Source: Pseudoflavonifractor sp. MSJ-30 (GTDB lineage Bacteria > Bacillota > Clostridia > Oscillospirales > Oscillospiraceae). From it: a stretch of DNA of 64,000 nucleotides. The notes beneath the pieces were generated by a model. That model saw only the letters and a program-made list of their open reading frames with translations, did no database searches and had not been told where the DNA came from. Location: contig NZ_JAHLPU010000051.1 in assembly GCF_018918045.1 (NCBI RefSeq), positions 1 to 64,000 of the forward strand. The letters are read 5' to 3'. The position numbers and the translations under genes are program-made. Below are positions 43,038 to 50,686 of this stretch, piece after piece (position 1 is the first letter of the stretch; each line of letters begins with the position of its first letter).

Positions 43038-43259
43038 TTACTCTACTTCCACCATTTCGGCGTCAGCCTTCCGGATGGACAGCTCGTAGCCACGAACGTT
43101 CAGCTGGATGGGGTCACCCAGGGGAGCGACCTTACGGACGGTAACTTCCACGCCCTTTGTCAGGCCCATGTCCATGATACGGCGGCGCACAGCGCCCTCG
43201 CCATGGATCTTGACCACCCTGGTCGTGGATCCGATGGGAACTTCTCTCAAAGTTTTCAT
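43038..43259 (-). CDS. feoA: FeoA SH3-like protein (copy 2)
   Basis: A 73-residue SH3-fold protein. RRRIMDMGLTKGVEVTVRKVAPLGDPI is the classic FeoA region, followed by the LNVRGYELSIRKADA strand. It acts on the cytoplasmic face with FeoB. It lies 17 bp upstream of feoB and 53 bp downstream of another FeoA gene. Confidence 0.9.
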   Translation of the reverse strand: MKTLREVPIGSTTRVVKIHGEGAVRRRIMDMGLTKGVEVTVRKVAPLGDPIQLNVRGYELSIRKADAEMVEVE

Positions 43260-43312
43260 TCTATTTCCTCCTAACTGCTTATTTACATACCATAAGAAGT
43301 TATCAAAAACGG

Positions 43313-43525
43313 TCAGATCATGATTTTTCTGGCCATTTCTTCACTGATAGCAATGCGGGATTCCTTCACATTGACGATCACATTCCCGCCCAGACGGCTG
43401 ATGACCTGCACATTTCCGCCTACCACAAAGCCAAGGTTTTCCAGGTGCTTCTTCACTTCCGGAGTTCCTCCCACACGGCGGATGATATTTACGGCGTCAT
43501 TGTCCGCAAAAGTCAGCGGCATCAT
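43313..43525 (-). CDS. feoA: FeoA SH3-like protein (copy 1)
   Basis: A 70-residue FeoA protein, first gene of the operon: VKKHLENLGFVVGGNVQVISRLGGNVIVNV and RIAISEEMARKI. It is shorter and more divergent than the next FeoA; tandem FeoA genes ahead of feoB are usual in Clostridia. GAAGGGGA precedes the ATG. Confidence 0.88.
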   Translation of the reverse strand: MMPLTFADNDAVNIIRRVGGTPEVKKHLENLGFVVGGNVQVISRLGGNVIVNVKESRIAISEEMARKIMI

Positions 43526-43560
43526 ATTGTCCCCTTCTTTCTTTGCATCGACTTACATTT

Positions 43561-43580
43561 CGATTAGCGCAGGCTAATCG
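43561..43580. promoter_or_regulatory. Putative iron-regulator box A in the feo leader
   Basis: Perfect palindrome CGATTAGC-GCAG-GCTAATCG. It belongs to a set of three TTAGC-N4-GC(T/A)AA sites in this gap and lies in the leader, downstream of the feo start point. Confidence 0.6.
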
Positions 43581-43596
43581 AAGGGCCATAAATTAA

Positions 43597-43610
43597 TTAG
43601 CTCTCGCTAA
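43597..43610. promoter_or_regulatory. Putative iron-regulator box B at the feo start point
   Basis: Perfect palindrome TTAGC-TCTC-GCTAA, placed 10 bp downstream of the -10 box, where bound repressor would block initiation. Confidence 0.65.
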
Positions 43611-43619
43611 CTGTCATAG

Positions 43620-43648
43620 ATGATACAACGGAATCCCCCAGTTGTCAA
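43620..43648 (-). promoter_or_regulatory. Promoter of the feo operon
   Basis: On the minus strand TTGACA (43643-43648), 17-bp spacer, TATCAT (43620-43625). Boxes A and B lie downstream and box C upstream of it. Confidence 0.8.
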
Positions 43649-43699
43649 CCGGTTTGATAGGGAGAAGGAAAAGTTTGGCGGAAACCTCCAAAAAAGAAG

Positions 43700-43713
43700 T
43701 TAGCTTACGCAAA
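43700..43713. promoter_or_regulatory. Putative iron-regulator box C
   Basis: TTAGC-TTAC-GCAAA, one mismatch from the palindrome of boxes A and B. It precedes a plus-strand TATAAT at 43724-43729 by 10 bp, so it might act on a divergent promoter as well. The rest of 43526-43912 holds no gene. Confidence 0.5.
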
Positions 43714-43811
43714 CTATTTTGTATATAATTGGAAAGCGTGAACAAACGGGTGAATTGGACTTCTACCGGTCAAAAAAGTTTACCATCCATAATCGTGTTC
43801 CATAATTCGAC

Positions 43812-43840
43812 TGACTTCGCCCTCCATCTTCCTGTATAGT
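43812..43840 (+). promoter_or_regulatory. Promoter for the 43.9-kb gene
   Basis: TGACTT (43812-43817), 17-bp spacer, TATAGT (43835-43840), about 70 bp before the start codon. Confidence 0.55.
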
Positions 43841-43912
43841 ATGGATTCACCAGGATCGGCTGTTATTCGCTGCAGTTCCCTCCTGAATTATCCTAAGGAA
43901 AGAGGCATTTGT

Positions 43913-44476
43913 ATGTCGACCGAAAAATTTGATTTTAACGGCACCGCGCTTATCAGGAAGCTGAAAAGCACCCTGGAGCGTCTCGACCCCGGCTATGCCG
44001 AGGAATACCAACTCTATACGCAGGCGAAGCTCCGGTTATCCGACAGCGCCTTCACAGAAGCACTGGACAGCCGGCTTGCGGCCAAGCTGCTTTATGTTGC
44101 CTGGCAAGGAACCTGCTGGAATCTGGAATGCAGCAGGAATCCTGCGAACAAGCTCCGGATCCAAGCTGATTATGAGGAGCTTCACGGAGAAAGCCGTTTG
44201 GCAGTTCTCCCGGGGGTGCGTCTTGCCGAAAGGGCCATCTGCACCGCCATCCGGCAGTTCTCGCCGGAGCAGCAGGCGCTTGCCATGCAGGTTCAGGATT
44301 TCTACGCATACCTGGAAACCGTAGGCTTTAAGCTGGCGCACCTTTGGGGCTTCCAATGGGGCAACGTTTTCTTTCCGGAGGTCATCCCCGGATATGTGCC
44401 GGACATCCACTTCACGTTCAAATACAGGCATATGGTGGAACAGGATCTGGACATGATTTTGGCAGACCCGGCATAA
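43913..44476 (+). CDS. Protein of unknown function
   Basis: A 187-residue soluble, mostly helical protein. I recognise no family. Visible features are an N-terminal helical segment (KLKSTLERLDPGYAEEYQLY), a WQGTCWNLECSRNPANKL stretch with two Cys, and an aromatic C-terminal part (LAHLWGFQWGNVFFPEVIPG). ATG 43913 was chosen because AAGGAAAGAGG precedes it; an ATG at 43841 overlaps the promoter. It is monocistronic and may share the iron-box region, but nothing in the protein suggests iron binding. Confidence 0.65.
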   Translation: MSTEKFDFNGTALIRKLKSTLERLDPGYAEEYQLYTQAKLRLSDSAFTEALDSRLAAKLLYVAWQGTCWNLECSRNPANKLRIQADYEELHGESRLAVLPGVRLAERAICTAIRQFSPEQQALAMQVQDFYAYLETVGFKLAHLWGFQWGNVFFPEVIPGYVPDIHFTFKYRHMVEQDLDMILADPA

Positions 44477-44482
44477 AAAAAG

Positions 44483-44512
44483 CCCTGCCGGGCACAAACG
44501 TGCCTGACAGGG
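44483..44512. terminator. Bidirectional terminator
   Basis: Stem of CCCTG / CAGGG and GGCAC / GTGCC with an internal loop. On the minus strand it is followed by GGCTTTTTTTATG, a strong terminator for the DUF1934 gene. Confidence 0.8.
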
Positions 44513-44520
44513 TGGCAAAA

Positions 44521-44946
44521 TTATTCTTTACTCCGGATATCCAGATGGTAGTCGATCACGCCGGCCTCGGTGTTCTCAATGCATATCTCATAGACCAGAT
44601 CTACCATACCGCCGTCCGGCACCAAATCGTAAAAGACCCTTGTGGCTTTGACCGTCATCAGCAAAGCGCCAAATTCCAGCTGGTACAGGGAATCATGGGG
44701 CACATTTTCCTGAAAGACCATGGCGGAGGACAGTTTCCCGGACCGCAGCAGCGTCACCTTTCCGGGTTCCACCCGGAAGGTGGTCGTCACGCCTTCCATA
44801 CCGGTCAGCGCGCTTTCCTCATAGGAAATGTCCCAACCCCCGTTCCGGAATTCCATGGTGCCGTCTGTGACCAGTTCGATGACCTCCGGCTCCTGATTCC
44901 CATAGGTCTGCCGTCCCTGAATGCGCAGGACAACATTCTGCTTCAT
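44521..44946 (-). CDS. DUF1934 beta-barrel protein (YwiB-like)
   Basis: A 141-residue protein of the DUF1934 family: VVLRIQGRQTYGNQEPE at the start, EESALTGMEGVTTTF, VTLLRSGKLSSAMVF, and IDYHLDIRSKE at the end. The fold is a calycin-like barrel; function unknown. It begins 2 bp after ddl and ends the murC-ddl operon. Confidence 0.85.
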   Translation of the reverse strand: MKQNVVLRIQGRQTYGNQEPEVIELVTDGTMEFRNGGWDISYEESALTGMEGVTTTFRVEPGKVTLLRSGKLSSAMVFQENVPHDSLYQLEFGALLMTVKATRVFYDLVPDGGMVDLVYEICIENTEAGVIDYHLDIRSKE

Positions 44947-44948
44947 GC

Positions 44949-46010
44949 TCAGGCCTCCAGCGCCAGCTTCAGCAGCTGATCGATCAGAGCGCCATAGGGA
45001 ATGCCGCTGGCCCCGAAGAGTTTGGGGTACATGGAGATGGAAGTGAAGCCGGGAATGGTGTTGATCTCATTGAAGACCACTCTCCCCTCCTCCGTCACGA
45101 AGAAGTCCACCCGGCTCATGCCCTGACAGCCGATGGCGCGGTAGACCTTTACGGCCATATCCCGCACCTGCTCGGAGGACTCCTCAGAAATGCGGCCGGG
45201 GATATAGGCAATGGAGGTATCCGTAATGTATTTGGCATCGTAATCATAGAAGTCCGCGCCGGAATCGATCTCACCGCAGACAGAGGCCATAGGACTCTCG
45301 TTGCCCATAACGGCAACTTCGATTTCCTTACCCTGAATGTACTCCTCCACCAGCACCTTATCATCAAACCCGGCGGCCGCCTCCAGTGCCGCCGCCAGAG
45401 CCTGACGGTCTCTGGCCTTGGAAACGCCTACGGAGGAGCCGGTACCGGCAGGCTTCACGAACATGGGATACCGGAACTTCACTTCCAGACTGTCCAGAGT
45501 TCCCTCCAGTCTGGTCCCCAGGTCCCGGCGGCGCACCAGTGCCCAGGCAGCCTGTGGGATTCCCGCGTTATCCGCCACCAGCTTGGTCAGGGTCTTATCC
45601 ATGGAAACCGCAGAGGCCGCAACGTGGGGGCCAACATAGGGAATGCCCGCCAGCTGCAGCAGGCCCTGAATGGCGCCGTCCTCACCATTTTCGCCATGCA
45701 GCACAGGGAACACCACATCAATGCGCTCCCGCACCACGCAATCGCCCTCAAAATTCAGCAGACCCTGACCCCGGATGGGGGAAATGGCCGCCTGCCGGTT
45801 CTCCGGGCAATGCTCCCACTCGCCGCTGGGCAGCTTGGAATAGTCCCGGCTGCCATAGAGCATCCAGCTGCCGGACTTGGTAATGCCCACAGGGAAAATG
45901 TTGTATTTCTCCGGATCCATATTGTTGAGTACCGATTCGGCGCTGCGTAGAGACACCTCATGCTCCGGGCTTCTGCCGCCGAACAGCACGCATACGCTGA
46001 GCTTTTTCAT
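44949..46010 (-). CDS. ddl: D-alanine--D-alanine ligase
   Basis: A 353-residue ATP-grasp enzyme making the D-Ala-D-Ala dipeptide for peptidoglycan. Motifs: FGGRSPEHEVS at the N-terminus, GENGEDGAIQG, the YDYDAKY loop that is typical of D-Ala (not D-lactate) ligases, and NEINTIPGFTSISMYP near the end. It overlaps murC by ATGA. The D-Ala-type loop predicts ordinary D-Ala-D-Ala stems. Confidence 0.95.
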   Translation of the reverse strand: MKKLSVCVLFGGRSPEHEVSLRSAESVLNNMDPEKYNIFPVGITKSGSWMLYGSRDYSKLPSGEWEHCPENRQAAISPIRGQGLLNFEGDCVVRERIDVVFPVLHGENGEDGAIQGLLQLAGIPYVGPHVAASAVSMDKTLTKLVADNAGIPQAAWALVRRRDLGTRLEGTLDSLEVKFRYPMFVKPAGTGSSVGVSKARDRQALAAALEAAAGFDDKVLVEEYIQGKEIEVAVMGNESPMASVCGEIDSGADFYDYDAKYITDTSIAYIPGRISEESSEQVRDMAVKVYRAIGCQGMSRVDFFVTEEGRVVFNEINTIPGFTSISMYPKLFGASGIPYGALIDQLLKLALEA

Positions 46011-47386
46011 ACCTTTTCCTCACTTTCCGCTCCTGCCAGCAACGCTTCACCGGCCCGGAAAATATCACCCGCGCCCATGGTCAGCACAATATCGCCGGGC
46101 TGAATGATGCTCCGCAGGCAGGCGGTCACATCCTGCAGCGTCTCGCAGTAGACACTGCCCGGAATCCGGGCTGCCAGATCCGCGGAGGAAATGCCAATGG
46201 TATTGCTCTCCCGGGCGGCATAGATCTCCGCCAGAACCACCACATCCGCTTTTTTCAGCTCCCGGATGAAATCATCCATCAGGAGCTTGGTGCGGGTATA
46301 GGTATGGGGCTGGAACGCCAGAACCACCCGGTGATCTCCCAGACTCCGGACAGCTTCCAGCGTGGCCCGCAGCTCATCAGGATGGTGGGCGTAGTCGTCA
46401 TAGACCTTGGCGCCGTTATACTCGCCCTTGTATTCCATCCGGCGGCCCGCGCCGTGGAAAGCCTTCACACCGTCGGTCACCTGCTGTCCGGGGATGCCCA
46501 TATACCAGGCAGTCGCCGCCACAGCCAGAGCGTTCATGGTGTTGTGCTTGCCCAGTACGCCCAGATCCATATGGCAGTAGGGCTTGCCGTCGCAGAGCAC
46601 GTCAAAGTGTCTCCAGTCCGCGCTGATGTTTGCCGCACGAACCCGGTTCGTCTCTCCCAGGCCAAAGGACACATAGGGGATGCCCTCCAGAGCCTGAACT
46701 GTATGCGGGTCGTCGCCGTTGGCAATGACCCCGTCGGAGGCCATTCCGGCAAATTTATGGAAGGACTTCTGGATGTCCGCCAGATCCTTGAAGTAATCCA
46801 AGTGATCCGCCTCCACATTCAGCACAACAGCCAGTGTGGGGTAGAAATTCAGGAAGGAATCGCAATACTCGCAGCTTTCCAGCACAATGGTATCGCCCTT
46901 GCCTACCCGGTGGCCCGCATGGAGCAGCGGCAGGTAGCCGCCGATCATGACTGTGGGGTCCCTTCCCGCCTCCATAAGGATATGCGTCATCATGGAAGTG
47001 GTAGTGGTCTTGCCGTGGGTTCCGGAAATGCAGATGGCGTTTTTATAGGACTTCATAATCTCGCCCCATGCCTGAGCCCGCTCAAAAACGGGAATGCCCG
47101 CGGCACGGGCAGCGGCGATCTCCGGATTATCGTTATGGGCGGCGGCAGTGCGGATGATGCAGTCTGCCCCCTCTATATTCTTGGCACTGTGACCGATATC
47201 CACATGGATGCCATGGGCGATCAGCTCATCCGTAGACACGGAGGAACTCATATCCGAGCCGGAAACCGTCATTCCCATGCCCTTCAGCACCAGTCCCAGC
47301 GGCCGCATGGATACACCGCCGATACCAACCAGATGCACATGGCATCCGGGCTTTAAGTAGGCGGATATCTCCTTATTCTTGTTCAT
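46007..47386 (-). CDS. murC: UDP-N-acetylmuramate--L-alanine ligase
   Basis: A 459-residue Mur ligase that adds L-Ala to UDP-MurNAc. N-terminal HLVGIGGVSMRPLG (UDP binding), ATP loop SGTHGKTTTTSM, central VLNVEADHLDYF, and DDYAHHPDELRATL in the C-terminal domain. First gene of murC-ddl-DUF1934 with its own promoter. Confidence 0.95.
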   Translation of the reverse strand: MNKNKEISAYLKPGCHVHLVGIGGVSMRPLGLVLKGMGMTVSGSDMSSSVSTDELIAHGIHVDIGHSAKNIEGADCIIRTAAAHNDNPEIAAARAAGIPVFERAQAWGEIMKSYKNAICISGTHGKTTTTSMMTHILMEAGRDPTVMIGGYLPLLHAGHRVGKGDTIVLESCEYCDSFLNFYPTLAVVLNVEADHLDYFKDLADIQKSFHKFAGMASDGVIANGDDPHTVQALEGIPYVSFGLGETNRVRAANISADWRHFDVLCDGKPYCHMDLGVLGKHNTMNALAVAATAWYMGIPGQQVTDGVKAFHGAGRRMEYKGEYNGAKVYDDYAHHPDELRATLEAVRSLGDHRVVLAFQPHTYTRTKLLMDDFIRELKKADVVVLAEIYAARESNTIGISSADLAARIPGSVYCETLQDVTACLRSIIQPGDIVLTMGAGDIFRAGEALLAGAESEEKV

Positions 47387-47426
47387 GTATCTATCCCCCG
47401 AACGAGAAAAATTACTGACTTTTCCT

Positions 47427-47455
47427 ATTATACTACGTCCGGGGGATTATTACAA
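47427..47455 (-). promoter_or_regulatory. Promoter of murC-ddl
   Basis: On the minus strand TTGTAA (47450-47455), 17-bp spacer, TATAAT (47427-47432), about 40 bp before murC. Confidence 0.75.
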
Positions 47456-47471
47456 CCACAATTTTTTCCGA

Positions 47472-47564
47472 TTACCGTACAAACACCGTGCTGATCCACA
47501 CAAGCCATGCCGCCTGAACCGTTGCCAGCAGAAGCGTCGCAAATTCATACAGGAACTCTTTCAT
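47472..47564 (-). CDS. 30-residue single-helix membrane peptide
   Basis: ATG 47564 is preceded by GGGGAG with a good gap. The peptide (MKEFLYEFATLLLATVQ, then AAWLVWISTVFVR) is one amphipathic to hydrophobic helix. It has its own minus-strand promoter: TTTATT (47625-47630), 17 bp, TATAAT (47602-47607). It ends 17 bp before the murC promoter and has no terminator of its own. I know no family; a real small membrane protein or a leader peptide are both possible. Confidence 0.5.
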   Translation of the reverse strand: MKEFLYEFATLLLATVQAAWLVWISTVFVR

Positions 47565-47724
47565 ATCGGTTTTTCTCCCCTCTTTTTTCGCTTGCAGGGC
47601 TATTATAGTTCCCCTGTTCTGTCGAATAAACGCAAAGAAGGGCATTGCTTCCAAAAATTCCGTGAAATTTACCGAGGACTTAAGAAAAAGATAATACTTT
47701 GTTGTTCACACTTTTTTCCGGGTC

Positions 47725-47735
47725 TGTGCTATAAT
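47725..47735 (+). promoter_or_regulatory. Extended -10 promoter for the phospholipase-like gene
   Basis: TGTGC followed by TATAAT (47730-47735), preceded by TTGTTCACAC and a run of T, closely resembling the promoter at 2534-2568. Confidence 0.65.
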
Positions 47736-47769
47736 GGGCGGCAGAAACAATGAGCAAAGGAGGCACCCC

Positions 47770-48330
47770 ATGCGCGGAAAAAGCCACCGTCAGATAGGCG
47801 CTTATCTTGCAGGCGTCTATTTTCCTCATATTCCCCCCGTGTACCGCCGGGCTTTTCTGCTGGGCTGTATTGAGCCGGACCGAAACTTCGCCACCTACTT
47901 CAAAGGCTCCATCCGTGCCCAGTGGCTCCGGGGACACAACTATGAGAACGCCAAAAAATACATGTCCCGGATCGCACGGCACCTGGAAAACAAGCCCAGT
48001 TGGAACTGCCTGGACTACTACACTGCCGGAAAGCTGATCCACTACACCGTTGACGCTTTCACCTATGCCCATAATGCCAGCTTTCCCACAGATCTGCGCG
48101 AGCACAAGGTCTACGAGGCCGCCCTGCAGGATTATTTTCTGGAGTTCCTGAAATCTCACAACACGTCCCCCCGGAAGCCCTATCATTCCGTGATGGACAC
48201 CATTCAGAAGAATCACTGCGAATACCTGCGCACCACTCCCAACATCCTCCGGGACGCGGCCTACGCCTTCTCCGTCAGCTGCTGCGTCGCCCAGATGCTC
48301 TCCCGCCGTCCGGCGGCGGCAATGGCATAA
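47770..48330 (+). CDS. Zinc-dependent phospholipase C-like protein
   Basis: A 186-residue helical protein of the Zn_dep_PLPC type. The metal-ligand pattern is HRQIG near the start, GCIEPDRN (Asp), RGHNYENA, GKLIHYTVDAFTYAHN (His, Asp, His) and LREHKVYE. No signal peptide is present, so it may be cytoplasmic, unlike classical secreted phospholipase C. ATG 47770 has AAAGGAGG at the correct distance; the in-frame start at 47734 lies in the -10 box. Confidence 0.78.
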   Translation: MRGKSHRQIGAYLAGVYFPHIPPVYRRAFLLGCIEPDRNFATYFKGSIRAQWLRGHNYENAKKYMSRIARHLENKPSWNCLDYYTAGKLIHYTVDAFTYAHNASFPTDLREHKVYEAALQDYFLEFLKSHNTSPRKPYHSVMDTIQKNHCEYLRTTPNILRDAAYAFSVSCCVAQMLSRRPAAAMA

Positions 48331-48336
48331 ATAATA

Positions 48337-48363
48337 TCCCTGCCCTCAAGATGGGAGCAGGGA
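48337..48363 (+). terminator. Terminator after the phospholipase-like gene
   Basis: TCCCTGC / GCAGGGA stem with an inner CCC / GGG pair and a short loop, followed by ATTTCTTTATT. Confidence 0.65.
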
Positions 48364-48369
48364 ATTTCT

Positions 48370-49356
48370 TTATTCCTCAATGGGATTATAGTCTGTATTT
48401 CCATAAGCTGCGTAGGCCTGGGCCATGAAGGTATCATGATCCGTGTTCCACTGTTCAAAGGCAGGATCCTGGCGATGATCCGTCAGTAGCTTCAGGTCTT
48501 CCAGATAAGTCCCCAGGTACTTCGTCGCCTTTTTAGCACCCCAGAAGTTCAGGTGATCACCCTTGTCTGCCGTATCGATGGACCAGTCAATGCCAATTTC
48601 TTCGGTATGCAAATCCATATCCAGATAGGGCAGTCCGTTTTCCTCGGCGAATGCCGCCAGAGCCTTGCTGCGGGGCATATCCATATTTTCAGTGCTCGGT
48701 ATGCTGAACAGCACCAGCTGGCTGTCTTTTTCCCGGCAAAGCTCCATGATTTTACGGACATACGGAAAGGTCGACGGATTGAGCTGTATGCTCTCATCCG
48801 AAGGCACCATATAATGCGACGCATCCGCCGGCTCGATCAGCTTACATAGATAGTACCCCTTCTCCGGTGTAGTGCAGGTATAGTCTACCCGGTGAAGCAT
48901 CTGCTTTAGTGAAACATCCTTCCAATTGCTGTGATACCGCAGCAGCGGGAATATCCGTTCCAGCCTCAGCTGTGCGTCATAGTTGGGATCCACCGGACGG
49001 AAAAACAGGTGCGTCTCCAGCAGCACCACCTTGGGAGACTGTCGTTCCATAAACTGTTCCATCAGTTCCAGCGCCTTGGGCAGGGATTTTCCCGCCGTAG
49101 CGCAGACGTAAGAGGTATAGCCGCACTCGTTCCAAAGCACCGCTGGAATCATACCGAATTTGGGCACGCTGTCCCCCAGGACCAGCACATCCAGACTTTG
49201 CTCCGGTTCTCCTAAAAAGGCATTGCTGATAAAATCCTCAACCCCCGCCTCCCGGGTATTGTCCTTTGGCAGAAAAACCCAAGAGAAAGCCTCGATGAGC
49301 AGCACCAGTATCACACAAAAGAGCACCGCAGAGCCAAAATGCCGAAAGCGCTTCAC
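48370..49356 (-). CDS. Membrane-anchored SGNH/GDSL-like protein
   Basis: A 328-residue protein with one N-terminal membrane helix (about 8-28) and an extracellular domain. VLVLGDSVPKFGM is the GDS motif with the nucleophile Ser, and DKGDHLNFWGAKK near the C-terminus supplies the Asp-x-x-His pair. This is the DltD/SGNH type of envelope O-acyl hydrolase or transferase. It overlaps folA by ATGA. Pairing with folate genes is probably positional, not functional. Confidence 0.72.
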   Translation of the reverse strand: MKRFRHFGSAVLFCVILVLLIEAFSWVFLPKDNTREAGVEDFISNAFLGEPEQSLDVLVLGDSVPKFGMIPAVLWNECGYTSYVCATAGKSLPKALELMEQFMERQSPKVVLLETHLFFRPVDPNYDAQLRLERIFPLLRYHSNWKDVSLKQMLHRVDYTCTTPEKGYYLCKLIEPADASHYMVPSDESIQLNPSTFPYVRKIMELCREKDSQLVLFSIPSTENMDMPRSKALAAFAEENGLPYLDMDLHTEEIGIDWSIDTADKGDHLNFWGAKKATKYLGTYLEDLKLLTDHRQDPAFEQWNTDHDTFMAQAYAAYGNTDYNPIEE

Positions 49357-49847
49357 TGATTGCCCACCTCAATTCTCTCGTACAGGCAGAATTCAAAGCC
49401 TATGCCGTTCTCTTCCCCGCTGTCCAGGGTTTCCGCCAGTCTCCACTCCGGGCTTTCGTCCAGATCAGGAAACCAGGTATCGCATTCCACATGGGTTTTC
49501 AGCTTTGTAACATAGGCTCTGTCACAATAGGGCAGCAGCTGCCGGTATACGCTCCCCCCGCCGATAACCATGGCCCGGGGGGCTTTTTGCGCCAGCTCCA
49601 GAACTTTTTCCACATTTTCGCACAGGGTAAAGCCCGGATAGTCCCCGCCCTGCCTTGTGAGAAGCACATTTTCCCTGCCGGGCAGGGGCTTTTTCCCGGG
49701 GAAATCCTCCACCGTCCGGCGTCCCGCGATGACCATGCAGCCCCTTGTGGTCTCCCGGAAAAATTTCCGGTCGGCGCTGAGGGCGATGGGCTGGGTACCG
49801 TCCTTCCCGATGCCCCAGTCTTCATAAACCGCTACAATCAGTTCCAT
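49353..49847 (-). CDS. folA: Dihydrofolate reductase
   Basis: A 164-residue DHFR. ELIVAVYEDWGIGKDG at the N-terminus, ADRKFFRETTRG, VIAGRRTVEDFPGKKPLPGR, and VIGGGSVYRQLLPYCD with the NADPH-binding glycines. It regenerates tetrahydrofolate after thymidylate synthase, whose gene is 8 bp upstream. Confidence 0.93.
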   Translation of the reverse strand: MELIVAVYEDWGIGKDGTQPIALSADRKFFRETTRGCMVIAGRRTVEDFPGKKPLPGRENVLLTRQGGDYPGFTLCENVEKVLELAQKAPRAMVIGGGSVYRQLLPYCDRAYVTKLKTHVECDTWFPDLDESPEWRLAETLDSGEENGIGFEFCLYERIEVGNQ

Positions 49848-49855
49848 AGGCCGCC

Positions 49856-50686
49856 TCAGATCGCCATGGGGATCTCAAAATTGAATGGATGATACCGATA
49901 GTTTTCCAGGCGGAAAGAATCCTTGGTAAAGGCATAGAAATCCGTAACGCTTTCATCCATGGAGAACTTCGGCGCCTCAAAACCGTCCAGTTCCAGCATG
50001 GCCTTGACGGTGGGAATGTGCCGGTCGTAGATATGGCAGTCGGCGATCACATGGACCAGCTCGCCCACCTTCAAGCCGGATACCTGGGCCATCATATGGG
50101 TCAGCACGGCGTACTGCACCACATTCCAGTTGTTGGCCGTCAGCATATCCTGGGAGCGCTGGTTCAGAATGGCGTTCAGCGTGTCCCCCGTCACGTTGAA
50201 GGTCATGGAATAGGCGCAGGGGTACAGGTTCATTTCGTGCAGATCTTCAAAATTATAGATATTGGTCAGAATTCGCCGGGATGCCGGGTTGTGCTTCAGA
50301 TCATACAGCACCCGATCCACCTGGTCGAACATTCCCTCTTTATACCGGTGCTTCAGCCCCAGCTGGTAACCATAGGCTTTGCCGATGGTACCGTCTTCTC
50401 CTGCCCACTCATCCCAGACGTGGCTGCCCAGATCCGCAATGCGGTTGGACTTTTTCTGCCAGATCCACAGCAGCTCATCCACGGCGCTTTTCCAGTAGGT
50501 CCGGCGCAGAGTCATAATGGGGAATTCCTCCGCCAGATTATACCGGTTCACCACGCCGAACTTTTTAATCGTATGGGCCGGGGTGCCGTCTGCCCAATGG
50601 GGACGGACTTCCAGCTTCTCATCGGAAAAGCCGTTTTCCAGAATGTCCCGGCATGTGGCCTTGTAGAGTTCATCTGCTCTGCTCAT
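49856..50686 (-). CDS. thyA: Thymidylate synthase
   Basis: A 276-residue ThyA converting dUMP to dTMP with methylene-THF. Arg-rich phosphate loop NPASRRILTN, catalytic Cys in YPCAYSMTF, QRSQDMLTANNWNVVQYAVL, and the DCHIYDRHI dUMP site. Coupled to the GH42-like gene upstream by ATGA and followed by folA. Confidence 0.95.
   Translation of the reverse strand: MSRADELYKATCRDILENGFSDEKLEVRPHWADGTPAHTIKKFGVVNRYNLAEEFPIMTLRRTYWKSAVDELLWIWQKKSNRIADLGSHVWDEWAGEDGTIGKAYGYQLGLKHRYKEGMFDQVDRVLYDLKHNPASRRILTNIYNFEDLHEMNLYPCAYSMTFNVTGDTLNAILNQRSQDMLTANNWNVVQYAVLTHMMAQVSGLKVGELVHVIADCHIYDRHIPTVKAMLELDGFEAPKFSMDESVTDFYAFTKDSFRLENYRYHPFNFEIPMAI

Noticed and set aside
41185-43089. Long plus-strand frame opposite feoB
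   Set aside because: It is antisense to a highly conserved gene and has no motif or start signal.
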